Of a DNA stretch of 64,000 bases, positions 17,655-26,981 are shown piece by piece. The position numbers were made by a program, and so were the translations under genes. A model generated the notes under the pieces. It did not search any database, was not told the origin of the DNA, and saw only the letters and a program-made list of their open reading frames with translations. The DNA comes from Paenirhizobium selenitireducens ATCC BAA-1503 (lineage in GTDB: Bacteria; Pseudomonadota; Alphaproteobacteria; Rhizobiales; Rhizobiaceae), in assembly GCF_000518785.1 (NCBI RefSeq), contig NZ_JAEG01000010.1:149806-213805 (forward strand), given 5' to 3'. How positions within the stretch are numbered: position 1 is the first letter of the stretch; every line of letters starts with the position of its first letter.

Positions 17655-18773
17655 TCAGGCATAAACGGCAGCGACGAGGCGGCGGCAGGCATCGACCAGG
17701 TTCGGCTCCTGAAGCAGCGCGCCGCCGATCAGATACATGACGTCGTTGCCATAGGCCTCTCGCATTTCGGGCACGCGGCTGAAGGTCATGCCGCCACCCG
17801 GCGCGGCAATGATCGCCCTGGGTCCGCCAATGTCGACCGCACAAGCCCTCGCAATCGACAGGCACTCTTCGCGGGTAAAGCCGAAGCGCCCACCGAAGTT
17901 CGGGTAGATGACCGCGTCCACACCCATCAGCCGGTGCAAGGTGCCGAAGAAGGTGCGATGCGAGAAGCCGCATTCGGGGGAGACGACATTCGCGCCGGCA
18001 AAGGCCGGATGCGAGACGATGGGAAGCGAGAAGTCCGGATCTGCGGCAAGGGTGCGAAGGACATCGTAGCCGGTCAGTGCCGGAGCAATCATCACGGCGC
18101 CGGCGCCTGCTTCTTCCGCGCGTTTTGCGCGCTCGATGATGGAGGTCGCGGGACCGGTGATGTTCGGCACGAAGCTCGTCTTGCCGCCGCTCTTCGCATT
18201 CGCCTCGCCAACGGCTTCGACGCAGGCTCTCAGCCGCTCTTCAAAGGGCGATGTCTTCTGGTCGACCAGACCGTGATCGTCCTTCACGAAGTGCATGCCG
18301 CCGAGCGCGAAGTCACGGGCGAGGCGGGCAAGTTCGGCTGTCGAGAGGCCCACCGGCTTGATAGCCGACATGAGAAGGGGGGTCTCGCCTATACCCGCTT
18401 GGGCGCGAAGCCCGGCAATGCCGTGACGGGGGCCTTTGCAGAGGCCGAGAATCCCCGGCGAAAGGTCGATATCGTCTACCTTCAGGCCGGGTTTGATCGA
18501 GCTGTTGCCGAAGACGATGTTGAGGAATTGCAGGAAGTCGCCACCGACATCGTCTTCCGAATAGGAGATCGCCGCGCGGTAGCCCGCCCGACCTGCCGGG
18601 TCCTTCTCCAGCATTTCCAGCCTGCCGAGGATCTCGTCTTCGACATAGCCCTTCGGCACCGCGTTGCGGGGAATCTCGACGGTCTGTTCCAGTGCGATGT
18701 CGAGGGCACGGCCTTTCGCTTCCGCCGCATCGCCGGCACGGATGAAATAAGTGACGGTGAAGCGCAGGGCCAT
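17655..18773 (-). CDS. RuBisCO-like protein (form IV)
   Basis: 372 residues. RuBisCO-superfamily landmarks are visible: SAIKPVGLS (Lys139), GGMHFVKDDHGLVDQ with Lys164, VPNITGP, a SHPAFAG strand and the C-terminal APGGGMTFSRVPEM and LIGGALL phosphate loops. The metal site reads KDDH, with His167 where RuBisCO has Glu204. The loop-6 lysine region reads FGGRFGFT, so carboxylation is not expected. With mtnA and mtnK in the same operon, the likely role is an isomerase or related enzyme acting on 5-methylthio- or 5-deoxy-ribulose 1-phosphate, as shown for the Rhodospirillum rubrum RLP. Start and upstream stop overlap as TGATG. Confidence 0.9.
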   Translation of the reverse strand: MALRFTVTYFIRAGDAAEAKGRALDIALEQTVEIPRNAVPKGYVEDEILGRLEMLEKDPAGRAGYRAAISYSEDDVGGDFLQFLNIVFGNSSIKPGLKVDDIDLSPGILGLCKGPRHGIAGLRAQAGIGETPLLMSAIKPVGLSTAELARLARDFALGGMHFVKDDHGLVDQKTSPFEERLRACVEAVGEANAKSGGKTSFVPNITGPATSIIERAKRAEEAGAGAVMIAPALTGYDVLRTLAADPDFSLPIVSHPAFAGANVVSPECGFSHRTFFGTLHRLMGVDAVIYPNFGGRFGFTREECLSIARACAVDIGGPRAIIAAPGGGMTFSRVPEMREAYGNDVMYLIGGALLQEPNLVDACRRLVAAVYA

Positions 18774-19774
18774 CAGAGTGCCTCCGCCTTCTGCGCGGAA
18801 TGGACATGATCGAGGCGAACTTCCGCAAGTTCATCCTCATCGATCGCCAGTGGCTTATCGACAAGCTCCCCGATCGCGGTGACCAGCGCGCCGGCGTCAA
18901 GCCCATATTTCCTCATAAGATAGGGTTTTGAAGCGCCGTGGGCGAAGGTATCGTTGAGGCCGAGGCGCCTCAAACGGATGCCGAGTCCTTCTTCCGCGAG
19001 AATTTCCGCCACCAGCGAGCCGAGGCCGCCGACAATCGTGTGGTTCTCCAGCGTGACGATACCCTTCTTGCCGCGTGCGGCCTTCAGCAGGCCGTCACGG
19101 TCGAAGGGTTTCAGTGTCGACGCATGCAGATGAGTCAGGCCGATTCCCCTCGCCTTGAGCGGCCGCGTGGCGCGCAAGGCTTCTTCCGTGCAGACGCCGG
19201 AGGAGACGACGAGAATGTCGTCTCCTTCCGAAAGAACCCTGAGCTTGTTGAATTCGAACGGTGTGGCGAAGAGGCGGGGCACCTCGCCGCGCAGGACGCG
19301 GACATAGACCGGGCCGTCGATGCTGTCGGCGACCTCGAGCACGGTCTCGACTTCCGTTGCATCGCCCGTTTCCAGGATCGTCATGTTGGGTACGGCGCGC
19401 AGCACCGCGATGTCCTCAATCGCCTGGTGGGTGATGCCGCCCGGCGTGGTGATGCCGGGCAGGAAGCCCATCAGCCGGACCTTGCGGTTGGAATAGGCGA
19501 TGGAATTGATCAACTGGTCGTAGGGTCGGCGATAGAGGAAGACCGAGAAGGTATGGATGAACGGTCGGAACCCCTGCATGGCAAGGCCGCCGGCGAAGGA
19601 CAGCATGTTCTGCTCGGCCATGCCGAGCGACAGGAACTTTTCAGGATGCCGGTCGCGAAAACCGTCGACCTCGCAGGAGGAGGTGAGGTCGGCCGAGAGG
19701 CAGAGCACTTCGGGTCGAGCCGTGGCAAAGGTCTCGAAGGCCTTGGCGTAAGGACGGTTGACGATTTCGACCAT
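18773..19774 (-). CDS. Transketolase C-terminal subunit
   Basis: 333 residues with the pyrimidine-binding domain of split transketolases (LSADLTSSCEVDGF, MAEQNMLSFAGGLAMQG with the activating Glu, QAIEDIAVLRAVPNMTI) and the C-terminal domain (VTLENHTIVGGLGSLVAEIL). It pairs with the gene at 19777-20712, 2 bases upstream. Split transketolases act on ketose phosphates by breaking the C2-C3 bond. Inside an MtnK-MtnA-RLP operon, the substrate could be a 1-methylthio- or 1-deoxy-xylulose 5-phosphate; this is inference. Confidence 0.92.
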   Translation of the reverse strand: MVEIVNRPYAKAFETFATARPEVLCLSADLTSSCEVDGFRDRHPEKFLSLGMAEQNMLSFAGGLAMQGFRPFIHTFSVFLYRRPYDQLINSIAYSNRKVRLMGFLPGITTPGGITHQAIEDIAVLRAVPNMTILETGDATEVETVLEVADSIDGPVYVRVLRGEVPRLFATPFEFNKLRVLSEGDDILVVSSGVCTEEALRATRPLKARGIGLTHLHASTLKPFDRDGLLKAARGKKGIVTLENHTIVGGLGSLVAEILAEEGLGIRLRRLGLNDTFAHGASKPYLMRKYGLDAGALVTAIGELVDKPLAIDEDELAEVRLDHVHSAQKAEAL

Positions 19775-19776
19775 GC

Positions 19777-20712
19777 TCAGGCCCCTTCCATCACTGTGAG
19801 ATCGATGCCGAGTTCGGCGGCAAGCGCAGCCTGCATTTCCAGCCGCTCCTCCGCGCTCTTGAAGCGCACGTAGTGCAGGCGTGGGAAACGCTTCTTGAGG
19901 AAATCCATACCCTGATAGGGAGACGTATTGGCGAGGATGACAAGCGGCTTGCCGGCCTCCGCGCTGGCTCCTGCGGCGCGCAGCGCGCCGAGATCATGAC
20001 CGTCCACCGAGCGGCAGCTGACGCCAAAGGACGCGACGCGCGCGGCGAGATTGCCGAGATCCAGGACTGAGGCCATGGCGCCGTCGCATTGCTGGCGGTT
20101 CACGTCGACGATGACGCGAATATTGTCGATCTTGTGATAGCTCATCGCCGCAAGGCATTCCCAGGTCTGCCCCTCCTGAAACTCACCATCGGACATGTAG
20201 ACCCAGACCTTGCCGGGTTCCTTTTTTCTGAGCCGAGCCCACGCGACGCCCGACGCCATGGAAAGACCCTGCGCCAGCGAGCCGGTCGTGACTTCCATGC
20301 CGGGGCTATGCTCGGCGCCGATCATCTCGACCGAGCCGCCGTCCTTGTTGAAATGGTCGAGCGCATTTTCGTCCATACGGCCGGTCTCGATCAGCGCGGA
20401 ATAGATGACGAGTGCATAGTGGGCGGGCGAGATGAAGAAGCGATCGTATTGCGGGCCGACGGGCCCGTGATAGCCAGCGCCCGTGAAGGCATCCGGATTG
20501 TGGGCCGAGGGTACGCCGCGGAACGGCAGCGGCACCTTCGGCAGCGTCGGTTCGCCAAGCTTCAGCAACTCATTATAGAGCAGCGCCAGGCTCTCGGCCG
20601 CCGAGCAGGCCTGACTGAGATAGCCTCCATTGTGTTTCATCGTGTGGAAGAACACGCGGCGGCGGATGCCGAGCGCGATCGCCTCGGTGGACTTTTCGTT
20701 GGTCAGGCTCAT
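19777..20712 (-). CDS. Transketolase N-terminal (TPP-binding) subunit
   Basis: 311 residues. The thiamine diphosphate motif runs from MSDGEFQEGQTWE to VDVNRQQCDG. TGSLAQGLSMASGVAWA and HNGGYLSQACSAAE are also typical. The 311 + 333 residue pair equals one full transketolase (about 650 residues). It starts 4 bases after the mtnA stop with GAGATG spacing, so it is co-translated with the pathway enzymes. A housekeeping transketolase would normally be one chain elsewhere, so this pair is probably pathway-specific. Confidence 0.92.
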   Translation of the reverse strand: MSLTNEKSTEAIALGIRRRVFFHTMKHNGGYLSQACSAAESLALLYNELLKLGEPTLPKVPLPFRGVPSAHNPDAFTGAGYHGPVGPQYDRFFISPAHYALVIYSALIETGRMDENALDHFNKDGGSVEMIGAEHSPGMEVTTGSLAQGLSMASGVAWARLRKKEPGKVWVYMSDGEFQEGQTWECLAAMSYHKIDNIRVIVDVNRQQCDGAMASVLDLGNLAARVASFGVSCRSVDGHDLGALRAAGASAEAGKPLVILANTSPYQGMDFLKKRFPRLHYVRFKSAEERLEMQAALAAELGIDLTVMEGA

Positions 20713-20716
20713 CGTC

Positions 20717-21811
20717 TCATCTCCGTTCCGGGAAGAGGGCCTTCAGGCCCTCAGGCGACGGCGTGGCGATGCCGCGCTCGGTAATGAGGCCGGTGATCAG
20801 GCGCGCCGGCGTGACGTCGAAGGCGGGGTTGGCGGCAGGGCTGCCTTCCGGCGAGATGCGCACGCTGGCAATCGAGCCGTCGGCGGCGCGACCCTGCACG
20901 AAGCTCACTTCGTCGGCGTTGCGCTCCTCGATCGGGATTTCCTTGACACCGTCATGCACAGTCCAGTCGATCGTTGGCGAGGGGAGTGCCACATAGAAAG
21001 GAACGTCGTTGTCGCGTGCGGCGAGGGCCTTCAGATAGGTGCCGATCTTGTTGCAGACATCGCCGTTCGCCGTCGTGCGGTCGGTGCCGACGATCACCAT
21101 GTCGACATCGCCGCGTTGCATCAGATGGCCGCCTGCATTGTCGACAATCAGCGTGTGGGGCACACCATGGCCGTTCATTTCCCAGGCTGTGAGATAGGCG
21201 CCCTGGTTGCGCGGCCGGGTTTCATCGACATAGACGTGGACCGGAATGCCCGCTTCAACGGCCATGTAGATCGGTGCGGTCGCGGTTCCATAGTCGACAG
21301 TGGCAAGCCAGCCGGCGTTACAATGGGTAAGGATGCGCACGGGCTCGCCCGGCTTTTTCCTAGCAGCAATTTCACGGATCACCTCAAGGCCATGCGCGCC
21401 GATGGCGCGGTTGAGTTCGACGTCCTCTTCCGCGATCCCGGCGGCACGTCCATAGGCGGCTTCTGCGCGCGCGGCTTGCGGCAATGGACGCAGATGCTCG
21501 CGCATCGCATTCAGCGCCCAGCGCAAGTTGATGGCGGTCGGGCGGGTCTCGTTCAGCTCTTCCCAAACGGCGTCGAGATGCGCGTCGGACGGGTCCTTCG
21601 CCATGGCGATGGCGACGCCATAGGCGGCGGTGACGCCGATCAGCGGTGCGCCGCGCACCCACATATCGCGGATCGCGACGGCGACGTCGGCGACGGTCGT
21701 CATTGTGACGACGCGGAATTCATGCGGCAACCAGCGCTGGTCGATAATGTCGACGGCGCGGCCGTCCTCGTTCAGCCAGATCGTATGGTAGTGGCGTTCT
21801 CCGACTTTCAC
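20717..21811 (-). CDS. mtnA: S-methyl-5-thioribose-1-phosphate isomerase
   Basis: 364 residues of the aIF2B-like MtnA family. [17 protein letters not shown] near the N-terminus, [16 protein letters not shown] with the catalytic Cys and [20 protein letters not shown] with the catalytic Asp are intact. MtnA turns 5-methylthioribose 1-phosphate into the ribulose 1-phosphate, and also accepts the 5-deoxy analogue. The start overlaps the mtnK stop by ATGA. The rest of the usual methionine salvage genes (mtnB, mtnC, mtnD) is absent here, so the product is handled by another route. Confidence 0.95.
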   Translation of the reverse strand: MKVGERHYHTIWLNEDGRAVDIIDQRWLPHEFRVVTMTTVADVAVAIRDMWVRGAPLIGVTAAYGVAIAMAKDPSDAHLDAVWEELNETRPTAINLRWALNAMREHLRPLPQAARAEAAYGRAAGIAEEDVELNRAIGAHGLEVIREIAARKKPGEPVRILTHCNAGWLATVDYGTATAPIYMAVEAGIPVHVYVDETRPRNQGAYLTAWEMNGHGVPHTLIVDNAGGHLMQRGDVDMVIVGTDRTTANGDVCNKIGTYLKALAARDNDVPFYVALPSPTIDWTVHDGVKEIPIEERNADEVSFVQGRAADGSIASVRISPEGSPAANPAFDVTPARLITGLITERGIATPSPEGLKALFPERR

Positions 21812-23079
21812 GCGAGAATCTCCTTTTCTAGCCGCTCCATCGTCTCGCGGATGTCGCGGAGGCTGTGGATGCGCTGCCGGTTGACGGCGAGGTGACGCCC
21901 GAGCTTCAGCGCCTTGATTTCACAGGGCGCGCGGCGGTCGGGGTCGGCGATGGTTTCGAAATCGGCGTTGTGGGCAAGGCCGAGGATGCGGCGGTGAATC
22001 TCGATGCCGGCAAAGCCCAGCATCTCGCACCAGATTTCGTCAATGACGCTGATGAGGGCCTGCTCGGCAGCGAGCGGATCATGGCGGTCCTCGAAAAGGC
22101 TTGCCTGATAGAGGATGCCCTTGCGCTCGGTGCGCCAGAGATGGGCGAATTCGGCGCGGAACGTTTCCCAAAGGGTATCGATCGTATCGAGCAGGTAGGC
22201 GCGCATCGCGTCGCGTGCGCCGGGTGCCGTCTCATGGCCGGCCTGCGAAAAATAGTTCATCCAGAAATTGGCGATCAGCATGCCGACGTCGAAGCTGATC
22301 GGGCCGTAAAAGGCGAATTCCGGGTCGATGACGCGTGTCTCGTCGTCGGTCACCATGACGGAACCGGTGTGCAGGTCGCCGTGGCACAGCGTTTCGGACT
22401 TGGCAGAGAAAAGGTGCTTGAGCCGCTGTGCCTCCACCTTGAGGTCGCGGTCGGCGCGCAGTTCGGCGACGAGCGGATCGAGCTGCGGCGTGGTGTGGCG
22501 GTTGAGCGGCGCTTCGAAATAGGGATCGGAAAAGACGAGGTTTTCCGTAATATCGCAAAGCTCGATATTGTCGGAGAACAGCGCGACATCCGCCTTCTTC
22601 TCACGGGTCACCATGAAAAGGTCGGAGCCGCGAAACAGCGTGCGGGCAACAAACAGGCCGAGGTCGCGGCCGATTTTCGGCAGCTTGCACCCGTCGATCA
22701 GCGCGCGCCGCAGGATGACATGCGGCGTCAGGAACTCCATGACGATGATGGCCTGCGCTTCGTCGAAGAACAGGACCTCCGGTACCATGCCGGGGTCGCG
22801 CGTACCCTGGCGCTTCAGCGCGTGATACTCGAAGAATGAGCGCTTGAGCGGTAGCGGCCAGCTTTCGCCCACCAAGCGCACATAGGGCAGCGCCTGCTTG
22901 ACAATCACGGCTCCCGTCTCGCCCGTGACGATGAAGACCAGATTGAGGTTGCCGTCGCCGACTTCCTTGATGGTCCAGCGGGACGAATCGTCGCCGATCT
23001 TTTCTTTCACGGCGGCGTTTCCGCCCAGCCGAACCGGCAATGTCTCTGCGCTCAGCGCCTCGAAGACTTGGCTGTTCAT
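21808..23079 (-). CDS. mtnK: 5-methylthioribose kinase
   Basis: 423 residues from the ATG at 23079, behind AGGAGGGG; the in-frame ATG at 23163 has no ribosome site and is rejected. Kinase motifs include [36 protein letters not shown] (catalytic loop) and [15 protein letters not shown] (metal-binding loop), typical of MTR kinase. It phosphorylates MTR at C1 in the cytoplasm. It is first in the operon mtnK-mtnA-transketolase-RLP and diverges from the ABC importer genes, implying that external MTR or a 5-deoxypentose is imported and phosphorylated. Confidence 0.95.
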   Translation of the reverse strand: MNSQVFEALSAETLPVRLGGNAAVKEKIGDDSSRWTIKEVGDGNLNLVFIVTGETGAVIVKQALPYVRLVGESWPLPLKRSFFEYHALKRQGTRDPGMVPEVLFFDEAQAIIVMEFLTPHVILRRALIDGCKLPKIGRDLGLFVARTLFRGSDLFMVTREKKADVALFSDNIELCDITENLVFSDPYFEAPLNRHTTPQLDPLVAELRADRDLKVEAQRLKHLFSAKSETLCHGDLHTGSVMVTDDETRVIDPEFAFYGPISFDVGMLIANFWMNYFSQAGHETAPGARDAMRAYLLDTIDTLWETFRAEFAHLWRTERKGILYQASLFEDRHDPLAAEQALISVIDEIWCEMLGFAGIEIHRRILGLAHNADFETIADPDRRAPCEIKALKLGRHLAVNRQRIHSLRDIRETMERLEKEILA

Positions 23080-23157
23080 GATGTTCCCCTCCTGCGCATG
23101 GGGCCGCCTCCACCGCGCGCCGCCATGCAGTCTTTGCGCAAAGCTAAGGCAACATTC

Positions 23158-23186
23158 TGTCAAATGTCAACGGCCTTGACATTTGA
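23158..23186. promoter_or_regulatory. Candidate SorC-type operator between mtnK and ABC operons
   Basis: TCAAATGTCAA (23160-23170) and TTGACATTTGA (23176-23186) form a perfect 11-base inverted repeat with a 5-base spacer. Each arm contains TTGACA on one strand, so it would overlap the -35 elements of both divergent promoters. CTGTCAAATGTCAA here matches 12 of 14 bases of CTGACAAAAGTCAA at 30121-30134, ahead of the SorC gene. This supports one regulator for both sites. Confidence 0.65.
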
Positions 23187-23225
23187 TGAAGGCCTATCCT
23201 AACGTGGCGTCATTGGGAGGAATAC

Positions 23226-24740
23226 ATGAGCGAACAGGCGGTGTTTCGCATTGAGGGCGTGCGCAAATCCTTTGGGCCGGTACCGGTGCTGCAGGGGCTG
23301 GACCTCGACCTCAAGGCAGGCGCAGTGACGGTCTTGATGGGCGCCAATGGTGCCGGCAAATCCACGCTCGTGCGCATCCTCTCCGGCGTCTACACGCGGG
23401 ACACCGGCACTATTGCGCTGGCCGGCAACGCCTTCGAACCGGCGACGCCGGCCGAGGCGATCCGTGCCGGCGTCGTCACCGTGCACCAGAACATCAATGA
23501 CGGTGTCATCGCCGACCTCGATGTCGCGACCAATCTCACGCTCGACCGGCTGAACGGGCGCGGCGCCCCGCTGTTCTTCAATCCGCGACGGGTACGTCGC
23601 GAGGCCGCCGCCGTCGCGTCCCGCATGGGACTTGCGATTGATCTTTCGGCCAGCATCAACGGCCTGACACTCGCCGACCGCCAGATGGTGGCGATTGCGC
23701 GTGCCATGGCGCATGAGCCGAGGGTGCTGATCCTCGACGAACCGACCTCGTCGCTGTCAAGCGCGGAGGCCGATCGCCTGTTCGATCTCGTCGACCGCCT
23801 GAAGGTGCGCGGCGTCGCCATCCTCTACATTTCGCACCGCATGTCCGATATCCGTCGCCTTGCCGACAGCATCCTCACCCTGCGCGATGGCCGCATCACC
23901 GGCCGCTTCGAAGGACCTGAACTCGACTATGAAGGCGCGGTCAATGCCATGCTCGGCCGAAAGGTCTCCGCCGGCGAGGTTGCCGTGAGAGCGGCGGGCC
24001 GTCCGGTCTTTAGTGCGCGTGGTCTCAAGCTGTCCGGGCAGACGCGCCCCTTCGATTTTGAACTTGGCGATGGAGAGATCGTTGCCGTCACCGGCCTTGT
24101 CGGTGTGGGCAAGACTGCGCTCGCTGAAACGCTGTTTGGCGCCCACGCTCCGGCGGCCGGCGAGATGACGCTGGACGGCGCGCGCTATGCGCCGAAGACG
24201 ACGAAACAGGCAATTGCGCGAGGCGTCTTTCTCGTTGCCAAGGACCGCGCGATCAGCGGCATCGTGCCGGATTTCAATATCTACGAGAATATCAGCCTGC
24301 CGTTCCTGCGCCGTCTCTCGTCCCTTGGCATTGCCAGCCGCCGGGCGGAGAAGGCAAAGGCGCGTCAGCAGATCGCCGAGCTCGGTGTCGTTTGCCGCAG
24401 CGAACGCGACGAGATGCAGACACTGTCGGGCGGCAATCAGCAGAAGGTGATGGTCGGCCGCTGGCTGTCCGAGCCGTCGCGCCTGCTCATCCTCGACGAA
24501 CCCTTTCAGGGCGTCGACATTGCTGCCCGCCGCGATATCGGCGAGAAGCTGCGCGCATCCGCCGCCGGTCGCTCCACCATCCTTTTCCTGACGGAACTCG
24601 ACGAAGCCTTCGAGGTCGCCGACCGCATCCTCGTGATGTCGGAACAGACCATCGTGGGCGAGCACCGCAATGCCGACATCAATGTCGAGCGACTGCTCTG
24701 CGAGATTGCCGGGCAATTCTATCAACAGGTCAGCGCATGA
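23226..24740 (+). CDS. Sugar ABC transporter ATPase (RbsA/XylG type, two cassettes)
   Basis: 504 residues with tandem cassettes. The first has GANGAGKST (Walker A), LTLADRQMVAIARAM in place of a canonical signature and VLILDEPTSSLSS. The second has the degenerate GLVGVGKTA, signature LSGGNQQKVMVGRWL and LLILDEPFQGVDI. This matches ribose/xylose-type importers. GGGAGG precedes the ATG. It heads the plus-strand importer operon, divergent from mtnK, and the stop overlaps the permease start by ATGA. Confidence 0.94.
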   Translation: MSEQAVFRIEGVRKSFGPVPVLQGLDLDLKAGAVTVLMGANGAGKSTLVRILSGVYTRDTGTIALAGNAFEPATPAEAIRAGVVTVHQNINDGVIADLDVATNLTLDRLNGRGAPLFFNPRRVRREAAAVASRMGLAIDLSASINGLTLADRQMVAIARAMAHEPRVLILDEPTSSLSSAEADRLFDLVDRLKVRGVAILYISHRMSDIRRLADSILTLRDGRITGRFEGPELDYEGAVNAMLGRKVSAGEVAVRAAGRPVFSARGLKLSGQTRPFDFELGDGEIVAVTGLVGVGKTALAETLFGAHAPAAGEMTLDGARYAPKTTKQAIARGVFLVAKDRAISGIVPDFNIYENISLPFLRRLSSLGIASRRAEKAKARQQIAELGVVCRSERDEMQTLSGGNQQKVMVGRWLSEPSRLLILDEPFQGVDIAARRDIGEKLRASAAGRSTILFLTELDEAFEVADRILVMSEQTIVGEHRNADINVERLLCEIAGQFYQQVSA

Positions 24741-25789
24741 TGATGAATGAAGAGAGCAAATCCGCGGCCAATGGCGCCGTTCCGCCCGCGGCCCTGAATA
24801 TCCGGGAAACCGCGATCAAATACGGCTTCCTTGTGCTGCTTGCCGGCATGGTGCTCTATTTTTCGCTCGTTACCGGGGGCTTTGCCTCGCCGCAGAGTGC
24901 CGTCTTCATCCTGCAATCCGTGTCGATAACAGGTATTCTCGCGCTCGGCGTCACCGCGACGCTGGTCGTCGGCGGCTTCGACCTTTCGATCGGCTCTGTT
25001 GCCACCACGGCCATGATGGCCTCGTCCTATGTGATGGTGGTGATGGGCGGCGATGCGTTGACAGCGACGCTTGTCTGCCTTGCCGTCGGCATGATCGTCG
25101 GCCTCATCAATGGCATCATCATCGTCTATATGCGTGTACCGGATCTCTTGGCGACGCTCGGCATGATGTTCCTGCTGCTCGGCCTCCAGCGCATTCCGAC
25201 CGAGGGGCGTTCGATCGCCGCGGGCATGACCCTTCCCGACGGTTCGACCGCGACGGGCACCTTCAGCCCGGCCTTCCTGGCGCTCGGTCGCCACCGTTTC
25301 GATCTGATCCTGCCCAACCTCGTGCCGGTCTCGGTGGTCGTGCTGATCGTGCTCGCGATCGTCATCTGGTTCTTCCTCGAATACACGCGCTTCGGACGCA
25401 TGATGTATGCCGTCGGCTCCAACGAGCGCGCGGCCAGCCTCGCTGGTGCACCCGTGAATGCCTACAAGATCGCCGCCTATATCATCTCCGGTGTTTTCGC
25501 CTCGATCGGCGGCATCCTGCTTGCCGCCCGTCTCGGTCGCGGCGACATCGCCTCGGGCAACAACCTTCTTCTCGATGCTGTCGCTGCAGCCCTCATCGGC
25601 TTTGCCGTGCTCGGTGCCGCCAAGCCGAATGCCTTCGGCACAGCCATCGGTGCGCTGTTCGTCGGCATCCTGCTGCAGGGTCTGACGATGATGAACGCGC
25701 CCTACTACACACAGGATTTCGTCAAGGGCGCCGTACTTGTCATCGCCCTGATTTTCACCTTTGCACTCTCGAAAAGAGGCAAACGCTGA
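24737..25789 (+). CDS. Sugar ABC transporter permease (RbsC type)
   Basis: 350 residues from the ATG at 24737, which overlaps the ATPase stop. About eight to ten helices are visible, with the family stretches LGVTATLVVGGFDLSIGSVA, VDPDLL-like RVPDLLATLGMMFLL, FGRMMYAVGSNERAASLAG and ISGVFASIGGILLAARLG. It forms the membrane channel for the sugar-type importer; the associated mtnK/mtnA operon points to 5-methylthioribose or a 5-deoxypentose as cargo. Confidence 0.94.
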   Translation: MMMNEESKSAANGAVPPAALNIRETAIKYGFLVLLAGMVLYFSLVTGGFASPQSAVFILQSVSITGILALGVTATLVVGGFDLSIGSVATTAMMASSYVMVVMGGDALTATLVCLAVGMIVGLINGIIIVYMRVPDLLATLGMMFLLLGLQRIPTEGRSIAAGMTLPDGSTATGTFSPAFLALGRHRFDLILPNLVPVSVVVLIVLAIVIWFFLEYTRFGRMMYAVGSNERAASLAGAPVNAYKIAAYIISGVFASIGGILLAARLGRGDIASGNNLLLDAVAAALIGFAVLGAAKPNAFGTAIGALFVGILLQGLTMMNAPYYTQDFVKGAVLVIALIFTFALSKRGKR

Positions 25790-25839
25790 GGCGGGAGTCC
25801 TCGGCGGATAACTAAGGTTCACCAGTGGAGGAGACTGAA

Positions 25840-26883
25840 ATGAATTTTACGCGTAGAACCCTGGGCAAAATTACGCTCGGGCTGATGTCCGCCACGGCAT
25901 TCGCCGTGCCGTCCTTTGCCGCCGATATGCCGAAGCCGTTCGACAAGCCGGGCGACGTGAAGATCGCGCTCGTGCGTTATCTGTCGACCGGCGACTTCTT
26001 CCAGTCCTACCTTGCAGGCGTGGAGGCGCAGGCCAAGGCGCTCGGCGTTCAGCTTCAGGTTTTCGACAGCCGCCAGGACGCGGCGCTCCAGGCCGATATG
26101 GTCGATCAGGCCATTGCGCTTGGCGTACAGGGCATCATCATCCAGCACGGCCTGACGGAATCGATGAAGGAAGCCGCCCAGCGTGCGGTGGACGCCGGCA
26201 TCAAGGTCGTCGCTTTCGACGTGAATGTCGAGAACGACAAGATCCCGCAGGTCGAGCAGTCCGACCGCGACCTGGCCCGCCTGGCGCTCGAGCAGGCCGT
26301 CAAGGACAATGGCGAGAGCTTCAAGGCTGGTTACGTCTACGTCGCCGGTATTGCGCCGCTCGACCGCCGCGACGAGACCTGGAAGGAGTTCAAGGCAAAG
26401 TATTCGGGAATCAACGAGGCCGCTCAGTTCGGCACGATGGACAACCCGATTGCCAATTCGGTCGCCAATCAGGCACGTTCGGTGATCTCCGCCAACCCCG
26501 ATATCACCGTGATGTTTGCCCCCTACGACGAATTCGCCAAGGGCGTGAAGATCGCCGTCGACGAAGCGGGCCTGTCCTCCAGCGTCAAGATTTACTCGGC
26601 AGACATCTCGACCTCTGACATCGCCGCCATGCGCGAAACCGGTTCCGCCTGGGTCGCGACGGCTGCGACGAACCCGGCCGTGGTCGGTCAGGTTTCGGTG
26701 CGCTCGCTCGCCATGCTGCTCGCCGGCGAAGACCCGGGCAAGCAGGTCATCGTGCCGCCGACACTGATCACGCAGAAGGATCTCAACGATCAGGACATCA
26801 AGAACATGGAAGAGCTCGGCGTGAAGCTGCCGCAGTTTGCCCATGCCGATGTTGCCATGCCGGCATGGATGCCCAAGCCCTGA
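25840..26883 (+). CDS. Sugar ABC transporter periplasmic binding protein (RbsB type)
   Basis: 347 residues from the ATG at 25840, behind GGAGGAGA. The twin-Arg-like leader MNFTRRTLGKITLGLMSATAFA ends near SFA. The mature domain is the type I periplasmic fold (KIALVRYLSTGDFFQSYLAG, GVQGIIIQHGL, VVAFDVNVEND). Lysine- and proline-rich ends are usual. It presents ligand to the permease at 24737. A GC hairpin (26906-26932) follows and probably ends the transcript. Confidence 0.94.
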   Translation: MNFTRRTLGKITLGLMSATAFAVPSFAADMPKPFDKPGDVKIALVRYLSTGDFFQSYLAGVEAQAKALGVQLQVFDSRQDAALQADMVDQAIALGVQGIIIQHGLTESMKEAAQRAVDAGIKVVAFDVNVENDKIPQVEQSDRDLARLALEQAVKDNGESFKAGYVYVAGIAPLDRRDETWKEFKAKYSGINEAAQFGTMDNPIANSVANQARSVISANPDITVMFAPYDEFAKGVKIAVDEAGLSSSVKIYSADISTSDIAAMRETGSAWVATAATNPAVVGQVSVRSLAMLLAGEDPGKQVIVPPTLITQKDLNDQDIKNMEELGVKLPQFAHADVAMPAWMPKP

Positions 26884-26905
26884 TTTCCGATTGAGGGAAA
26901 TGAAC

Positions 26906-26932
26906 AAGGGGCGGTCCAGCGGGCCGCCCCTT
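26906..26932 (+). terminator. Hairpin after the importer operon
   Basis: AAGGGGCGG (26906-26914) pairs with CCGCCCCTT (26924-26932), 23 bases after the binding-protein stop. The following T-run is short, so termination is likely but not certain. Confidence 0.6.
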
Positions 26933-26951
26933 CTGCATTGGTCGGTGGAAG

Positions 26952-26973
26952 ACGGGGCAGGTGCCTGCCCCGT
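26952..26973 (-). terminator. Hairpin after the aldolase/dehydrogenase gene
   Basis: ACGGGGCAGG (26952-26961) and CCTGCCCCGT (26964-26973) form a perfect 10-base stem just beyond the minus-strand stop at 26982. It separates the converging operons. Confidence 0.55.
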
Positions 26974-26981
26974 TCTAAAGA

